Positions 1 through 7,878 of a stretch of 23,434 nt of DNA are shown here, in pieces. Position numbers and translations under genes: made by a program. The notes below the pieces were generated by a model that made no database searches, was not told the DNA's origin, and worked only from the letters and a program-made list of their open reading frames with translations. Every line of letters begins with the position of its first letter. Within the stretch, counting starts at the first letter, position 1. The stretch comes from CALFXN01 sp937957815. GTDB taxonomy: Bacteria; Synergistota; Synergistia; Synergistales; Aminobacteriaceae. The stretch covers positions 1 to 23,434 of the forward strand of contig DAIQNX010000045.1 of the NCBI GenBank assembly GCA_036788195.1, in the 5' to 3' direction.

Positions 1-1547
1 AGCCCCAGAAGACGCGTATCCCGCGCGACGGCGACCACCGTATGCCCCGCGTCTTCGAACGCCCCGGCCGCATCTCCGGCGGCCGACGCGTCGACGCCCT
101 CCCCTTCGAGCCACGGAAGCGTTCCCGCCCTGACGACACCCCCGTCGCACGCTCCGGAGATCCCGCGTCCGGGAACCTCGCGGACGTCGCGGACATCCGA
201 ACGGGCGACAGCGCCGGACGCCGCCACGATGGCCTCCGCGACCGGGTGCGCCGATTTCGATTCGAGCGAGGCCGCCGTTCCGAGGACCTCGTCCCGATCC
301 GCGGACACGCACGCGACGTCCTCGACGGTGAGCTGTCCGCGCGTCAGCGTTCCCGTCTTGTCGAACGCGATCGTCCGCACGCGCCCCATCGCCTCGAGCG
401 CCCTGCCTCCCTTGATCAGGACGCCCGACCTCGCGGCGGCGCTGATCGCCGAGACGACGGCGGCGGGCGTCGAGATCACGAGCGCGCACGGGCACGAGAG
501 GACGAGGAGCGACAGTGCCCGGTAGATCCAGGCGTTCCACGGAAGACCGAAAAAAAACGGCGGAACGACCGCGACGAGCGCCGCGAGCGCCATCACGAGC
601 GGAGTGTAGACGGCCGCGAATCGTTCGATCGTCGTCTGGAAGGGCGAGCGGTTCGCCTGAGCCTCCTCGACGAGCCGGACGATCTTCGCGAGCGTCGACG
701 ACGACGCGGGCGCCGTCGCTTCGACCGATACGGCCCCCCACGCGTTCAGCGTTCCGGCGAAGACGTCGTCCCCCTCGCCCTTCGGTGCCGGAACGGATTC
801 TCCCGTGATCGACGCCTCGACGAAGGCCGAACGTCCCGAAAGAATCTTCCCGTCGACGGGGACGCGGTCACCGGGACGGAGCAGCACCGTATCGCCCGGG
901 CGGACGTCCGTTGCCGGGATGACGACTTCGCCCCCGTCGCGAAGAACGCGAGCCTCTTCGGGGGCCGCGTCCATAAGGCCGCGGACCGACCGACGCGTTT
1001 GCTCCGCGCTCCACGCCTCGAGAAGATCCGAGACAGAGAACAGCACGCTCACGGCCGCCGCCTCCGACCACTCCCCGATCGCGATGGCTCCGGCGACGGC
1101 CGTACCCATGAGGACGCTCTCGGTGAAGCGCAGCCGGACGAGACACGCGAGGCCCTTTCTGAAGACGTCGATTCCTCCGATAAGCGTCGCGCAGGCGTAT
1201 GCGACGCGCGCCCAGACGACGGCCCCGTTCGAAGACAGCGCGAGCGCGACGGCGAACGCCGCAGTCGCGAACGCGGACCTGAGCGCCGCACCGGCGGGAA
1301 AGGGCTCGCGCGAAATCCTCGCGTCGCCGTCTGAGACAAGCGGCGTGATCGTATACTCCTCCTCGTCCCCAAGTTCCCGCAGGAGCTCGAGACTCACGAC
1401 CCCGTCGACGGAAATCGTCCCCCGAACCGTATTCAGCGACGCGCTCCGGACGCCCGGAAGGTCTGCGACCCGTCGCCGGAACTTTTCGGCGCAATCCGGA
1501 CATGAAATGCCCTGCACCCGGAAACGGCTGATCCCGTTCGTCGTCAT
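1..1547 (-). CDS. Heavy-metal P1B-type ATPase (Zn/Cd/Pb exporter type), C-terminus beyond window
   Basis: Reading from ATG at 1547 towards position 1 gives 515 codons with no stop, so the gene is cut by the window edge. It is an inner-membrane pump that uses ATP to export soft divalent metals. A small HMA-like domain carries Cys16-x-x-Cys19. Membrane segments follow, then the actuator motif TGES (about 248-251), the transmembrane Cys-Pro-Cys metal site (about 352-354) and DKTGTLT with the phosphorylated Asp near 396. The ATP-binding domain is entered before the edge. CPC plus an ArsR-type partner fits the ZntA/CadA group. Cu pumps also use CPC, but the upstream CVC-type regulator argues for Zn/Cd/Pb. 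The ATG overlaps the arsR stop as ATGA, so translation is probably coupled. The last membrane helices, which set metal choice, are not visible. Confidence 0.93.
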   Translation of the reverse strand, partial: MTTNGISRFRVQGISCPDCAEKFRRRVADLPGVRSASLNTVRGTISVDGVVSLELLRELGDEEEYTITPLVSDGDARISREPFPAGAALRSAFATAAFAVALALSSNGAVVWARVAYACATLIGGIDVFRKGLACLVRLRFTESVLMGTAVAGAIAIGEWSEAAAVSVLFSVSDLLEAWSAEQTRRSVRGLMDAAPEEARVLRDGGEVVIPATDVRPGDTVLLRPGDRVPVDGKILSGRSAFVEASITGESVPAPKGEGDDVFAGTLNAWGAVSVEATAPASSSTLAKIVRLVEEAQANRSPFQTTIERFAAVYTPLVMALAALVAVVPPFFFGLPWNAWIYRALSLLVLSCPCALVISTPAAVVSAISAAARSGVLIKGGRALEAMGRVRTIAFDKTGTLTRGQLTVEDVACVSADRDEVLGTAASLESKSAHPVAEAIVAASGAVARSDVRDVREVPGRGISGACDGGVVRAGTLPWLEGEGVDASAAGDAAGAFEDAGHTVVAVARDTRLLG

Positions 1548-1939
1548 TCGTCCTCATCGCCTTTCAGCGTCGCGTGCCGCGCGTGATCGACGCCCTGGCG
1601 CAGCAGTCCGGCGATGTGATCGTCGTCGAGCGTGTAGAAGACCTGCTTCCCTTCCCTGCGGAAACGCACGATTCTCGCGTGACGCAGAAGGCGCAGGTTG
1701 TGCGAGACGGCCGACTGTTCGATCCCCGTCGCTTCGGCGAGGTCGCAGACGCACATCTCCCGCGTCGAGAGCAGGTGGAGGATCCTGATCCGATTCGTGT
1801 CCCCAAGTACGCGAAAGATCTCCGCTGTCCCGAGCGCGAGCATATCGTCGAGAAGGTCCTCCCGCGCGCGTTCCACAATGGCCTCGCGTGTACGGGATTC
1901 GTCGCGGGAATCCGCGGTACGCTTCACCACTTTCGTCAC
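1544..1939 (-). CDS. ArsR/SmtB-family metal-sensing repressor
   Basis: This 131-residue winged-helix repressor probably releases DNA when it binds Zn, Cd or Pb and so controls the ATPase it overlaps. Residues 61-67 read EMCVCDL, the helix-3 Cys-x-Cys (C63, C65) of the CadC/ArsR type. The recognition helix is at about 75-90 (IEQSAVSHNLRLL). Near the C-terminus D107, H108, D118, H119 and H122 lie where SmtB/CadC-type proteins have their helix-5 metal site. The start is GTG at 1939, with GGAG five bases upstream. An ATG two bases earlier is out of frame. The gene lies 16 bases downstream of a 36-bp palindrome that is its likely operator. The family is secure; the exact metal is inferred. Confidence 0.93.
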   Translation of the reverse strand: MTKVVKRTADSRDESRTREAIVERAREDLLDDMLALGTAEIFRVLGDTNRIRILHLLSTREMCVCDLAEATGIEQSAVSHNLRLLRHARIVRFRREGKQVFYTLDDDHIAGLLRQGVDHARHATLKGDEDE

Positions 1940-1954
1940 ATCCTCTCCGGAATT

Positions 1955-1990
1955 CCATGAACGTATGAAAACGTGTTCATATGTTCATGG
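1955..1990. promoter_or_regulatory. 36-bp palindromic ArsR/SmtB-type operator
   Basis: The two 18-base halves, CCATGAACGTATGAAAAC and GTGTTCATATGTTCATGG, are reverse complements at 16 of 18 positions. They contain the TGAAC/GTTCA core typical of ArsR/SmtB operators. The element abuts the -10 box and covers the predicted transcription start, so a bound repressor would block initiation and regulate arsR itself. Confidence 0.8.
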
Positions 1991-1992
1991 AA

Positions 1993-2021
1993 AGAATACG
2001 CGATCCTCCCCTTCCTGTCAA
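1993..2021 (-). promoter_or_regulatory. Sigma-70-type promoter of arsR-ATPase operon
   Basis: Read on the minus strand, a perfect TTGACA (2021-2016) and TATTCT (1998-1993) are separated by exactly 17 bases. Transcription would start near 1986, inside the palindromic operator and about 47 bases before the arsR GTG. Confidence 0.8.
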
Positions 2022-2029
2022 TACTGGTA

Positions 2030-2047
2030 TTCCGGAGCGTTCCGGAA
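2030..2047 (-). terminator. Short inverted repeat after MATE gene (possible weak terminator)
   Basis: TTCCGG and CCGGAA arms around a 6-base loop lie just past the MATE stop codon and before the arsR -35 box. There is no T tract, so this is at best a weak or Rho-assisted stop. Confidence 0.3.
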
Positions 2048-2052
2048 GGCCG

Positions 2053-3486
2053 CTAGACGCCCTTGTCAACGGCCGCGTGGTGCGACCGGTACGACGCGAG
2101 CGCCTTTCGACGCCAAAAACCGCGCGAGTAGTAGATGAATCCCGGAACGACGCTTCCGACGTACCCGACCGCGATTCCCCACCACACTCCGTCGAGTCCC
2201 ATGATCGACTGCAGGAGCCACACGGATGGGATCCGGACGCCCCAGAGGCTGACGAGCGACATGACCATCGCGGCCGCCGTGTCGCCGGTTCCGTTGAAAA
2301 AGCCGTTGAAGACGACCATCGCCGTGACGCACAGGTACGGCAGCGCCAGGATCCGCAGGATGCTCACGCCGATCCGGAGCGCGGCGGCGTCCTCCTCCCG
2401 GAGGAACGGCCGGAGCAGCGCTTCCGGAACGACCAGAGACAGGAGCGCGAACGTCAGGCTCGACGCCGCGCAGAACACGAGTCCCCAGGCGAGGGTCCGC
2501 CTCGCGCGCGCGAATCTCCCGGCGCCGACGTTCTGTCCGACCATCGCCGCGACGGCGAGATGGAGACTCATCGACGGCAGGAAAAAAAGATTGTCGATAT
2601 TGATCTGCGCTCCGATGGCCGCGATCGCATCGGTCCCGTACGCGTTGATGAACCACTGGATCACGGTGATTCCGAGACTGATGATAACCTGCTGGACCCC
2701 GGTCGGAAGGCCGAGCCGCAGGATCCGCCCCATGATCCCCGCGTCGATCGTGTCGCGCGCGATGACGACGCGGGCGTCGCCTCCCTGCCGCTGCAGATAA
2801 CGGATACTCCAGAAAAACGCGATCCCTTCCGCGAAAACCGTCGCCGCGGCCGCGCCCGCGACCCCCATCCCGGGGATCGGCCCCCAGCCGAGCATGAAGA
2901 CGGGATCAAGCGCGGCGTTGAGCGTGACTGCGAGCGCGAGGAACTTGAGCGGCGTCACGGAGTCTCCGATCGCCCGGAAGATCGAACTCACGAGGTTGAA
3001 ACCGAAGATCAGCGCGACGCCGACGCCCATCACGGAAAGATAGGCCGCGGCCTGCCCCATCACTTCGGGCGGCGTCCCCATGAGCGAGAGGACCGGACGG
3101 GAAAGACCGGAGATGAGCAGCGTACAGAGAAGCGCGAGCACACCTCCGACCACGAACGAATTCGCGACGGCCCTGCGGACGCCCTGGGCATCCTTCGCTC
3201 CCCACGCCTGCGAGACGAGGATCGAGGATCCCATCGTCACACCCCATGCGAAACCGATGAGAACGAAGATCGCGAGCGACGCGAGCGAGACTGCGCCGAG
3301 GGCTTCCTTGCCGAGGAAGCGTCCGGCCCAGAATCGGTCCGCCATGCCGTACGCGAGTTGCAGGACATTTCCGAGGAGCAACGGAAGCGAAAAACGAAGG
3401 AGCGCCGCCGGGACGCTCCCTACCGTCAGATCCGATCTTTCGCGTGGATCAACTGAATTTTTGTTTTCGTTCATAAAATTCATCAC
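2053..3486 (-). CDS. MATE-family multidrug/cation efflux transporter
   Basis: This 477-residue inner-membrane protein has about 12 hydrophobic segments in two homologous halves, the usual MATE length and layout. Typical MATE features are PLLLGNVLQLAYGMADRF near residues 35-52, GDSVTPLKF with the following LDPVFM in the first half, and GQNVGAGRFARARR and FNGTGDTAAAM in the second. Such proteins export organic cations or drugs using a Na+ or H+ gradient; the substrate here is unknown. Starts GTG 3486, ATG 3483 and ATG 3474 are all possible. The first is used here, with a weak AGGGA upstream. The gene has its own promoter and is divergent from the dctP gene at 3640. No regulator lies beside it. 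Confidence 0.92.
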   Translation of the reverse strand: MMNFMNENKNSVDPRERSDLTVGSVPAALLRFSLPLLLGNVLQLAYGMADRFWAGRFLGKEALGAVSLASLAIFVLIGFAWGVTMGSSILVSQAWGAKDAQGVRRAVANSFVVGGVLALLCTLLISGLSRPVLSLMGTPPEVMGQAAAYLSVMGVGVALIFGFNLVSSIFRAIGDSVTPLKFLALAVTLNAALDPVFMLGWGPIPGMGVAGAAAATVFAEGIAFFWSIRYLQRQGGDARVVIARDTIDAGIMGRILRLGLPTGVQQVIISLGITVIQWFINAYGTDAIAAIGAQINIDNLFFLPSMSLHLAVAAMVGQNVGAGRFARARRTLAWGLVFCAASSLTFALLSLVVPEALLRPFLREEDAAALRIGVSILRILALPYLCVTAMVVFNGFFNGTGDTAAAMVMSLVSLWGVRIPSVWLLQSIMGLDGVWWGIAVGYVGSVVPGFIYYSRGFWRRKALASYRSHHAAVDKGV

Positions 3487-3507
3487 CCGCTTTTCCCTGT
3501 CGGTGGT

Positions 3508-3535
3508 ATTCTAGCGGAGAATCCGCAGTTGTCCA
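3508..3535 (-). promoter_or_regulatory. Promoter of MATE gene with inverted repeat in the spacer
   Basis: On the minus strand TGGACA (3535-3530) and TAGAAT (3513-3508) are 16 bases apart. The spacer holds GCGGA-GAA-TCCGC (3514-3526), a perfect 5-bp inverted repeat placed where a repressor or a MerR-type activator could act. Confidence 0.5.
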
Positions 3536-3639
3536 CAGTCCTGAGGAATATTCCCCCAATATCGGGAGATGCCCCCAAGCGTCGTTCGGGGTGTGACATT
3601 ATAGAGGAAGCGGACACGATCCGGAAGGGAGATGGAGGA

Positions 3640-4680
3640 ATGTTCGGGTTCGAAAACAGGCTTTATGCTCGTCGGTTCTGTCGTATGCCGCTCTTCGCGC
3701 TTCTTTCTGCGCTTGTCTTTGCGTTGCCGCCATCGGAGGCCCAGGCCGCGCCGCAGGTGACGCTCAAGTTCGCGGGCCAGTCGCCCGCCGACCACACGGC
3801 GACGAAATTCATGAACGACATCGCGAAACAGGTGGCCGAAAAGACGAACGGCCGCATCGAGATCCGGGTGTTCCCGGCCAATCAGCTCGGGGACTACACG
3901 CTCGTCTTCGAGGAACTCATCCGCGGCACGATCGACCTCGCCGGCGTCTCGATCCCGAGCCAGTTCGACCCGCGGCTGGAGCTGGTCTACATCAACGGCT
4001 TCGTCCGGGGCTACGAGGACGCCAAGAAGATCTTCTCCCCGAAGGGGTGGCTCTTCGGCAAGATGGACGAACTCAACCGCGCGCTCGGCGTGAAGCTCCT
4101 GGGCTTCTACGTCGAGGGCTTCATCGGCACGGGAAGCGTCAAACCCGTCAGGGACCCGCTCGACCCGAAGGTTCCGAAGGGCGTCCTCGTCCGGATTCCA
4201 AACATGGACGTCTACAAGCTCGGCGCGGAGGCCATGGGCTACCGGACCGTCACGATCCCCTACGCCGACGTCTACCAGTCCATGCAGACGGGCGTCTGCG
4301 AGGGCGTCAACGGCTACCCGATCGCCTCGGCCTACACGACGCTCGGCGACGTCATCAAGTACTGGTACAACACGAACTACTCCGTCGAGTGCCTGAACTA
4401 CATGATGAGCGACATGGTCTGGCAGAAGCTCTCTCCCGAGGATCAGAAGGTTCTCCAGGACGCCTTCACCGACGCCACGATGAAGAGCATCGACAACGCG
4501 AAGGCCGAGGACGAGCGGCATCTCGAACTGATGCGCAAGAAGGGCATCCAGGTCTTCACGTACACCGAAGCGGAGCTGAAGCCGCTCGCCGAGGCCTGCG
4601 CCTCTTCCTGGCCGGGGCTCGAAGGAAAGATGACGAAGGAACTCATGGACGAATTCCGGAAGGAACTCGCGCCGAAATAG
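3640..4680 (+). CDS. dctP: TRAP transporter solute-binding protein, DctP family (system 1)
   Basis: This periplasmic binding protein captures an organic acid for the DctQ-DctM permease encoded next to it. The frame is open from 3529, but ATG 3640 is preferred: AAGGGAG lies 8 bases before it and it gives a proper signal peptide (Arg-rich start, hydrophobic stretch 16-30, likely cleavage after Ala-Gln-Ala36). The 346-residue product has family-standard length. Arg185 in the segment GVLVRIPNMD aligns with the Arg that clamps the substrate carboxylate in DctP proteins. GDYTLVFEELIRGTIDLA and MQTGVCEGVNGYP are also family-typical. The ligand is not predictable. A strong hairpin follows the gene. 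Confidence 0.94.
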   Translation: MFGFENRLYARRFCRMPLFALLSALVFALPPSEAQAAPQVTLKFAGQSPADHTATKFMNDIAKQVAEKTNGRIEIRVFPANQLGDYTLVFEELIRGTIDLAGVSIPSQFDPRLELVYINGFVRGYEDAKKIFSPKGWLFGKMDELNRALGVKLLGFYVEGFIGTGSVKPVRDPLDPKVPKGVLVRIPNMDVYKLGAEAMGYRTVTIPYADVYQSMQTGVCEGVNGYPIASAYTTLGDVIKYWYNTNYSVECLNYMMSDMVWQKLSPEDQKVLQDAFTDATMKSIDNAKAEDERHLELMRKKGIQVFTYTEAELKPLAEACASSWPGLEGKMTKELMDEFRKELAPK

Positions 4681-4743
4681 GTTAATCGCACCACGCGTTG
4701 TCTCCGAACGTCCGGCATGTGCGCGGATTTTCGGATTTTTTCC

Positions 4744-4776
4744 GGTGCGCCGGGCGAAAGCCGAGCCCGGCGCACC
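4744..4776 (+). terminator. Intercistronic hairpin between dctP and dctQ
   Basis: GGTGCGCCGGGC and GCCCGGCGCACC form a perfect 12-bp stem around a 9-base loop, with no T tract after it. Its place behind the binding-protein gene suggests partial termination or protection of the dctP message, so that binding protein outnumbers permease. Confidence 0.65.
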
Positions 4777-4813
4777 TGTTCTGTCACCCGAAGGAATCGA
4801 AAGGAATGATCCC

Positions 4814-5437
4814 ATGCCGGAAAAGATCCGCGAAAACGACGCGACCGGGGAGGAGCCTCTCTCCGCGTCGATGACGCCCGACAACGACTGCGCCCCGAAA
4901 ATCCTTCCACACAACCCGTTCGACACAATCGTCGTCGGCTTCTTTTCGACCGTCTGCTTCGTCTCGTTCATCCTGCTGACGGTCATCATCGGCACGGCCA
5001 CGTTCGTGCGTTACGTTCTCGAAGGGGATCTCTACGGCTACGAAGAGGTCGTGAAGCTGCTCTCCTTCTGGCTCTACTTCGCCGGCGCGGCGTGGGGCGC
5101 GTACAACCGGAGCCACGTCTCCGCCGACCTCGTGCAGTCGTTCGTCCCGGAGGGCCGCGTGAAGCGCTTCCTCGTCTTCCTGAAGGACCTCGTCACGGTC
5201 GCCGTGAGCCTGCTTTTCGTGTGGTACGGCTACGACTTCTTCATGTTCGGCCTTCTCGGTCCGCGCGGAACGGGCGTCGCCGTTCCGAAGACGACCATCT
5301 GGCGCATTCCGCTCTGGACGTCGTACCTCGCGATCTTCACGGGGCTCGTCTTCATGGCGTACTATTTCGCGGTCGCGCTCGTCGAAAGCGCCTCCGACAT
5401 GCTGCGCGGCGGGCGTCCGAAGGAGAGGACCGAATGA
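4814..5437 (+). CDS. dctQ: TRAP transporter small membrane subunit, DctQ family (system 1)
   Basis: DctQ is the four-helix membrane partner of DctM in the Na+-driven TRAP carrier. ATG 4814 is chosen, with AAAGGA 8 bases upstream; the open frame extends to 4745 but that part overlaps the intercistronic hairpin. The product is 207 residues. It has a polar N-terminal tail of about 45 residues and four hydrophobic segments (roughly 50-75, 85-105, 130-150, 170-195). FVRYVLEGDLYGYEEVVKLL and the W-x-x-x-x-GAAWGAYNRSHV segment are typical DctQ signatures. The tail before helix 1 is longer than usual. The stop overlaps the dctM start as ATGA. Confidence 0.92.
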   Translation: MPEKIRENDATGEEPLSASMTPDNDCAPKILPHNPFDTIVVGFFSTVCFVSFILLTVIIGTATFVRYVLEGDLYGYEEVVKLLSFWLYFAGAAWGAYNRSHVSADLVQSFVPEGRVKRFLVFLKDLVTVAVSLLFVWYGYDFFMFGLLGPRGTGVAVPKTTIWRIPLWTSYLAIFTGLVFMAYYFAVALVESASDMLRGGRPKERTE

Positions 5438-6750
5438 TCTCCGTCGCCGTCGGCATCCTGCTCTTCTGCCTCGTGCTCGGCGTTCCCGTTCCGGTCAGCT
5501 TCATGGCGTCGTCCGCATGGCTGATCTTCTTCGGCGGCGCGGGCGGCGCCGGGTACCAGGCCAGCCAGCTCCTGCCCTACGCGTTCACGCAGATGAACTC
5601 CGTGTCGCTCGTCGCCATCGCGCTCTTCATCATCGCCGGCGGAATCATGGAGCGCGGCAAGATCGGCGAGAAGCTCATCGACCTCGTGGACGTCTTCGCC
5701 GGGAGCAGGCGCGGCGGACTCGGAACGGTCGGGATCATCTCCTGCGCGGTCTTCGGCTCGATCTCCGGCGCGGCCTGCGCGACGCTGTCGTGCATCGGCT
5801 CGATCATGTTCCCGCGCCTGCGGGACGCCGGATACCCGCGCGGGCACGCGGCGGCGCTGATGTCGAACGCGTCGCTCCTGGGCCTCCTGATCCCGCCGAA
5901 CGCGACGCTCATCATCTTCGCGTGGATCGGCGGCCAGTCGGTGCTCGCGTGCTTCCTGTCCACCGTCGCGCCCGGCCTGCTCACGATCCTGCTGCTTTCC
6001 CTCGTGAACCGCTGGCTTCTGCGGAACAGCACGACGGTCCGCGTCGCGCCGCCCCGGAGTTTCGGGGAAAAGGCGGCGCTCTTCCGGCATCGGGGCTATC
6101 TCGCGATTCCGGCGCTCGTCCTCCCCGTCCTGGTCCTCGGCGGGATCTACGGCGGCGTCATGACGACGACCGAGGCCGCCGCCGCCGCGGTGCTCTACGC
6201 GATCCCCGTCGGGATGTTCGTCTACAGGGGCCTCGATTGCAAAGGGCTGTTCAAAGTCGTCGTCGAATCGTCCGTGACGACGGGCGTCATCATGGTGATG
6301 CTCTTCTCCGTCTCGATGCTGAGCCGGCTCTATATCCTCGAGAACCTTCCCGGAAAGGTGCTGGTCATCTTCCAGTCCGTATCGGAGAACCGGTGGGTCA
6401 TCATGTTCATGATCAACGTCTTCCTCGTCATCATGGGGATGCTCATGGACGACATCAGCGTCGTCGTCCTGACGACGCCGATCCTGATGCCGATCGTCAT
6501 GCAGCTCGGATTCAGCCCGATCCACTACGCGGCGATCCTCGGCGTGAACACGGGCCTCGGGTGCATCACTCCGCCGGCCGCTCCGGTGCTCTACCTCGGC
6601 GGACGGCTCGCGAACGCTCCGATCGACGAGATGATGAAGCCCACGCTGTGGTTCATCCTCCTCTGCTGGTTCCCGGTGCTTCTCGTGACGGCGTACATTC
6701 CGAAGTTCGCGCTCTTCCTGCCGCACGTGATCCTCGGAACACCCTGGTGA
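5434..6750 (+). CDS. dctM: TRAP transporter large permease, DctM family (system 1)
   Basis: This 438-residue membrane protein with about 12 hydrophobic segments forms the ion-coupled translocation path of the TRAP carrier. ATG 5434 overlaps the dctQ stop (ATGA) and gives a normal DctM N-terminus (MISVAVGILLFCLVLGVPV). Family landmarks are FGSISGAACATLSCIGSIM, the re-entrant segment LLGLLIPPNATLIIFAW, the repeat of that theme in NTGLGCITPPAAPVLYL near residue 375, and GMLMDDISVVVLTTPI. It works with the DctP and DctQ encoded upstream. No frameshift is visible. Confidence 0.95.
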   Translation: MISVAVGILLFCLVLGVPVPVSFMASSAWLIFFGGAGGAGYQASQLLPYAFTQMNSVSLVAIALFIIAGGIMERGKIGEKLIDLVDVFAGSRRGGLGTVGIISCAVFGSISGAACATLSCIGSIMFPRLRDAGYPRGHAAALMSNASLLGLLIPPNATLIIFAWIGGQSVLACFLSTVAPGLLTILLLSLVNRWLLRNSTTVRVAPPRSFGEKAALFRHRGYLAIPALVLPVLVLGGIYGGVMTTTEAAAAAVLYAIPVGMFVYRGLDCKGLFKVVVESSVTTGVIMVMLFSVSMLSRLYILENLPGKVLVIFQSVSENRWVIMFMINVFLVIMGMLMDDISVVVLTTPILMPIVMQLGFSPIHYAAILGVNTGLGCITPPAAPVLYLGGRLANAPIDEMMKPTLWFILLCWFPVLLVTAYIPKFALFLPHVILGTPW

Positions 6751-6755
6751 CGCCG

Positions 6756-7649
6756 ATGCGCCTCTCCGCGACCTCCGAAGCCCGAGCCGCCTTCTACATG
6801 ACGCTCGCGACCTTCTTCTGGGCCGGGACCGCCATCGCGGGCAAGGTCGGCGTCCGGGATTTTCCGCCGTTCACGCTGTCGTTCCTGCGCTTCCTGCTCG
6901 CGTCGGCCGTGATGTTCGCCATCTCCCGCGAAGCCGCCCGGACACGGCTGAGTCTGCGCGACATCTTCGTCGTCGTCTCGCTCGGCCTCACCGGGATGTT
7001 CGCGAACAACGCGCTCTTTTTCGTCGCGTTGCAGTACACGTCCGTCATCAACGTCACGACGATCGCGGCGACCTCGCCGCTCATGACGTCGCTCCTCGCG
7101 GCCGCATGGGCGGGCGAGCGCCTGACGTCCGGGCGCGTCGCGGCGATCCTGCTCGCGTTCGCGGGCGTCGTTTCGCTCCTGTTCAACGGCGACATCGACC
7201 GCGTCATGCGCCTCGACATGAACATCGGCGACCTCTATCAGATCGGCGCGATCCTCGCGTTCGCGGTCTACAACGTCGTCAGCAAACGCTTCGCGACGAA
7301 CCTCACGACCCCCGTGATCGTCACGTGGGGGCTCGTCGTCGCGACGGTCGCGACGATCCCGTTCGCGCTTTTCGAACACCCGGTCGCCCCCGTTCTCGCG
7401 GCGACGGCGGCCGGATGGGGCGGCGTCGTCTACACGGCGCTGTTCGGCTCCTGCGCCGCCTACCTCCTGCAGCAGGCATCCATCAAGATCATCGGCGCGG
7501 CCCGGACCGCCGGGTTCATGAACCTGATCCCCGTCTTCACGATGGCGATGGCGGCCGTCGCCTTCGGCGAACGCGTCACCCCGGTGCAGATCGCGAGCGC
7601 CGCGGTGATCATCCTCGGCGTTTCGATCAACTCGCGGCTGTCGCGGTAA
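6756..7649 (+). CDS. EamA/DMT-family transporter (10-TM)
   Basis: This 297-residue membrane protein has two EamA repeats: FFWAGTAIAGKVGVRDFPPF at the start, ALQYTSVINVTTIAATSPL closing the first half, and QQASIKIIGAARTAGFMNLIPVF with the AFGERVTPVQIASAAVIILGV ending in the second. EamA proteins usually export metabolites or amino acids. ATG 6756 lies 5 bases after the dctM stop. A GTG at 6747, in frame and overlapping that stop as GTGA, is an equally plausible coupled start. As fourth gene of the TRAP operon it may move a related or product compound, but that is inference. Confidence 0.9.
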   Translation: MRLSATSEARAAFYMTLATFFWAGTAIAGKVGVRDFPPFTLSFLRFLLASAVMFAISREAARTRLSLRDIFVVVSLGLTGMFANNALFFVALQYTSVINVTTIAATSPLMTSLLAAAWAGERLTSGRVAAILLAFAGVVSLLFNGDIDRVMRLDMNIGDLYQIGAILAFAVYNVVSKRFATNLTTPVIVTWGLVVATVATIPFALFEHPVAPVLAATAAGWGGVVYTALFGSCAAYLLQQASIKIIGAARTAGFMNLIPVFTMAMAAVAFGERVTPVQIASAAVIILGVSINSRLSR

Positions 7650-7772
7650 CTCGTTTTCATCAGGAGCGTCGTGAAGAAGGAACTCCGGGAAGAGGCACGA
7701 TGGACGCCGCGATCTGAAACGCCAGAGACTTTTTTCCTCGCCCGTCTTCCCGCTCAAAACGTGACCGGCCGC
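7650..7772 (+). other. End of TRAP operon 1: no gene, weak terminator-like site
   Basis: This stretch has no convincing coding frame. TCTG (7713-7716) can pair with CAGA (7723-7726) ahead of six T residues (7730-7735), a weak terminator-like arrangement with only a 4-bp stem. Nothing else is recognisable. Confidence 0.3.
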
Positions 7773-7802
7773 TTGCCCCCTCCTGCATTCTCCCCGTATA
7801 AT
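7773..7802 (+). promoter_or_regulatory. Promoter of secreted CTERM protein gene
   Basis: TTGCCC (7773-7778) and a perfect TATAAT (7797-7802) are 18 bases apart. The A/T-rich stretch just after it is unusual in this GC-rich sequence. The leader to ATG 7879 would be about 70 bases. Confidence 0.6.
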
Positions 7803-7878
7803 TACACAATAGTTTCTTTTGGTTTTTTTCCGAAATGTACATCGAAGCCGACTGCCTCACCGAGGGGGAGAGAAGGGA

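Noticed and set aside
42..1788. Long plus-strand open frames opposite the P-type ATPase
   Set aside because: Arg/Asp/Pro-rich antiphase translation of a GC-rich gene. The minus strand carries CPC, TGES and DKTGTLT motifs.
1981..3456. 491-residue plus-strand open frame opposite the MATE gene
   Set aside because: Highly charged shadow with no family pattern; the minus strand has a complete MATE protein.
3529..3639. Upstream start of dctP at 3529
   Set aside because: It would put 37 polar residues before the signal peptide and overlaps the promoter region. ATG 3640 has the ribosome site.
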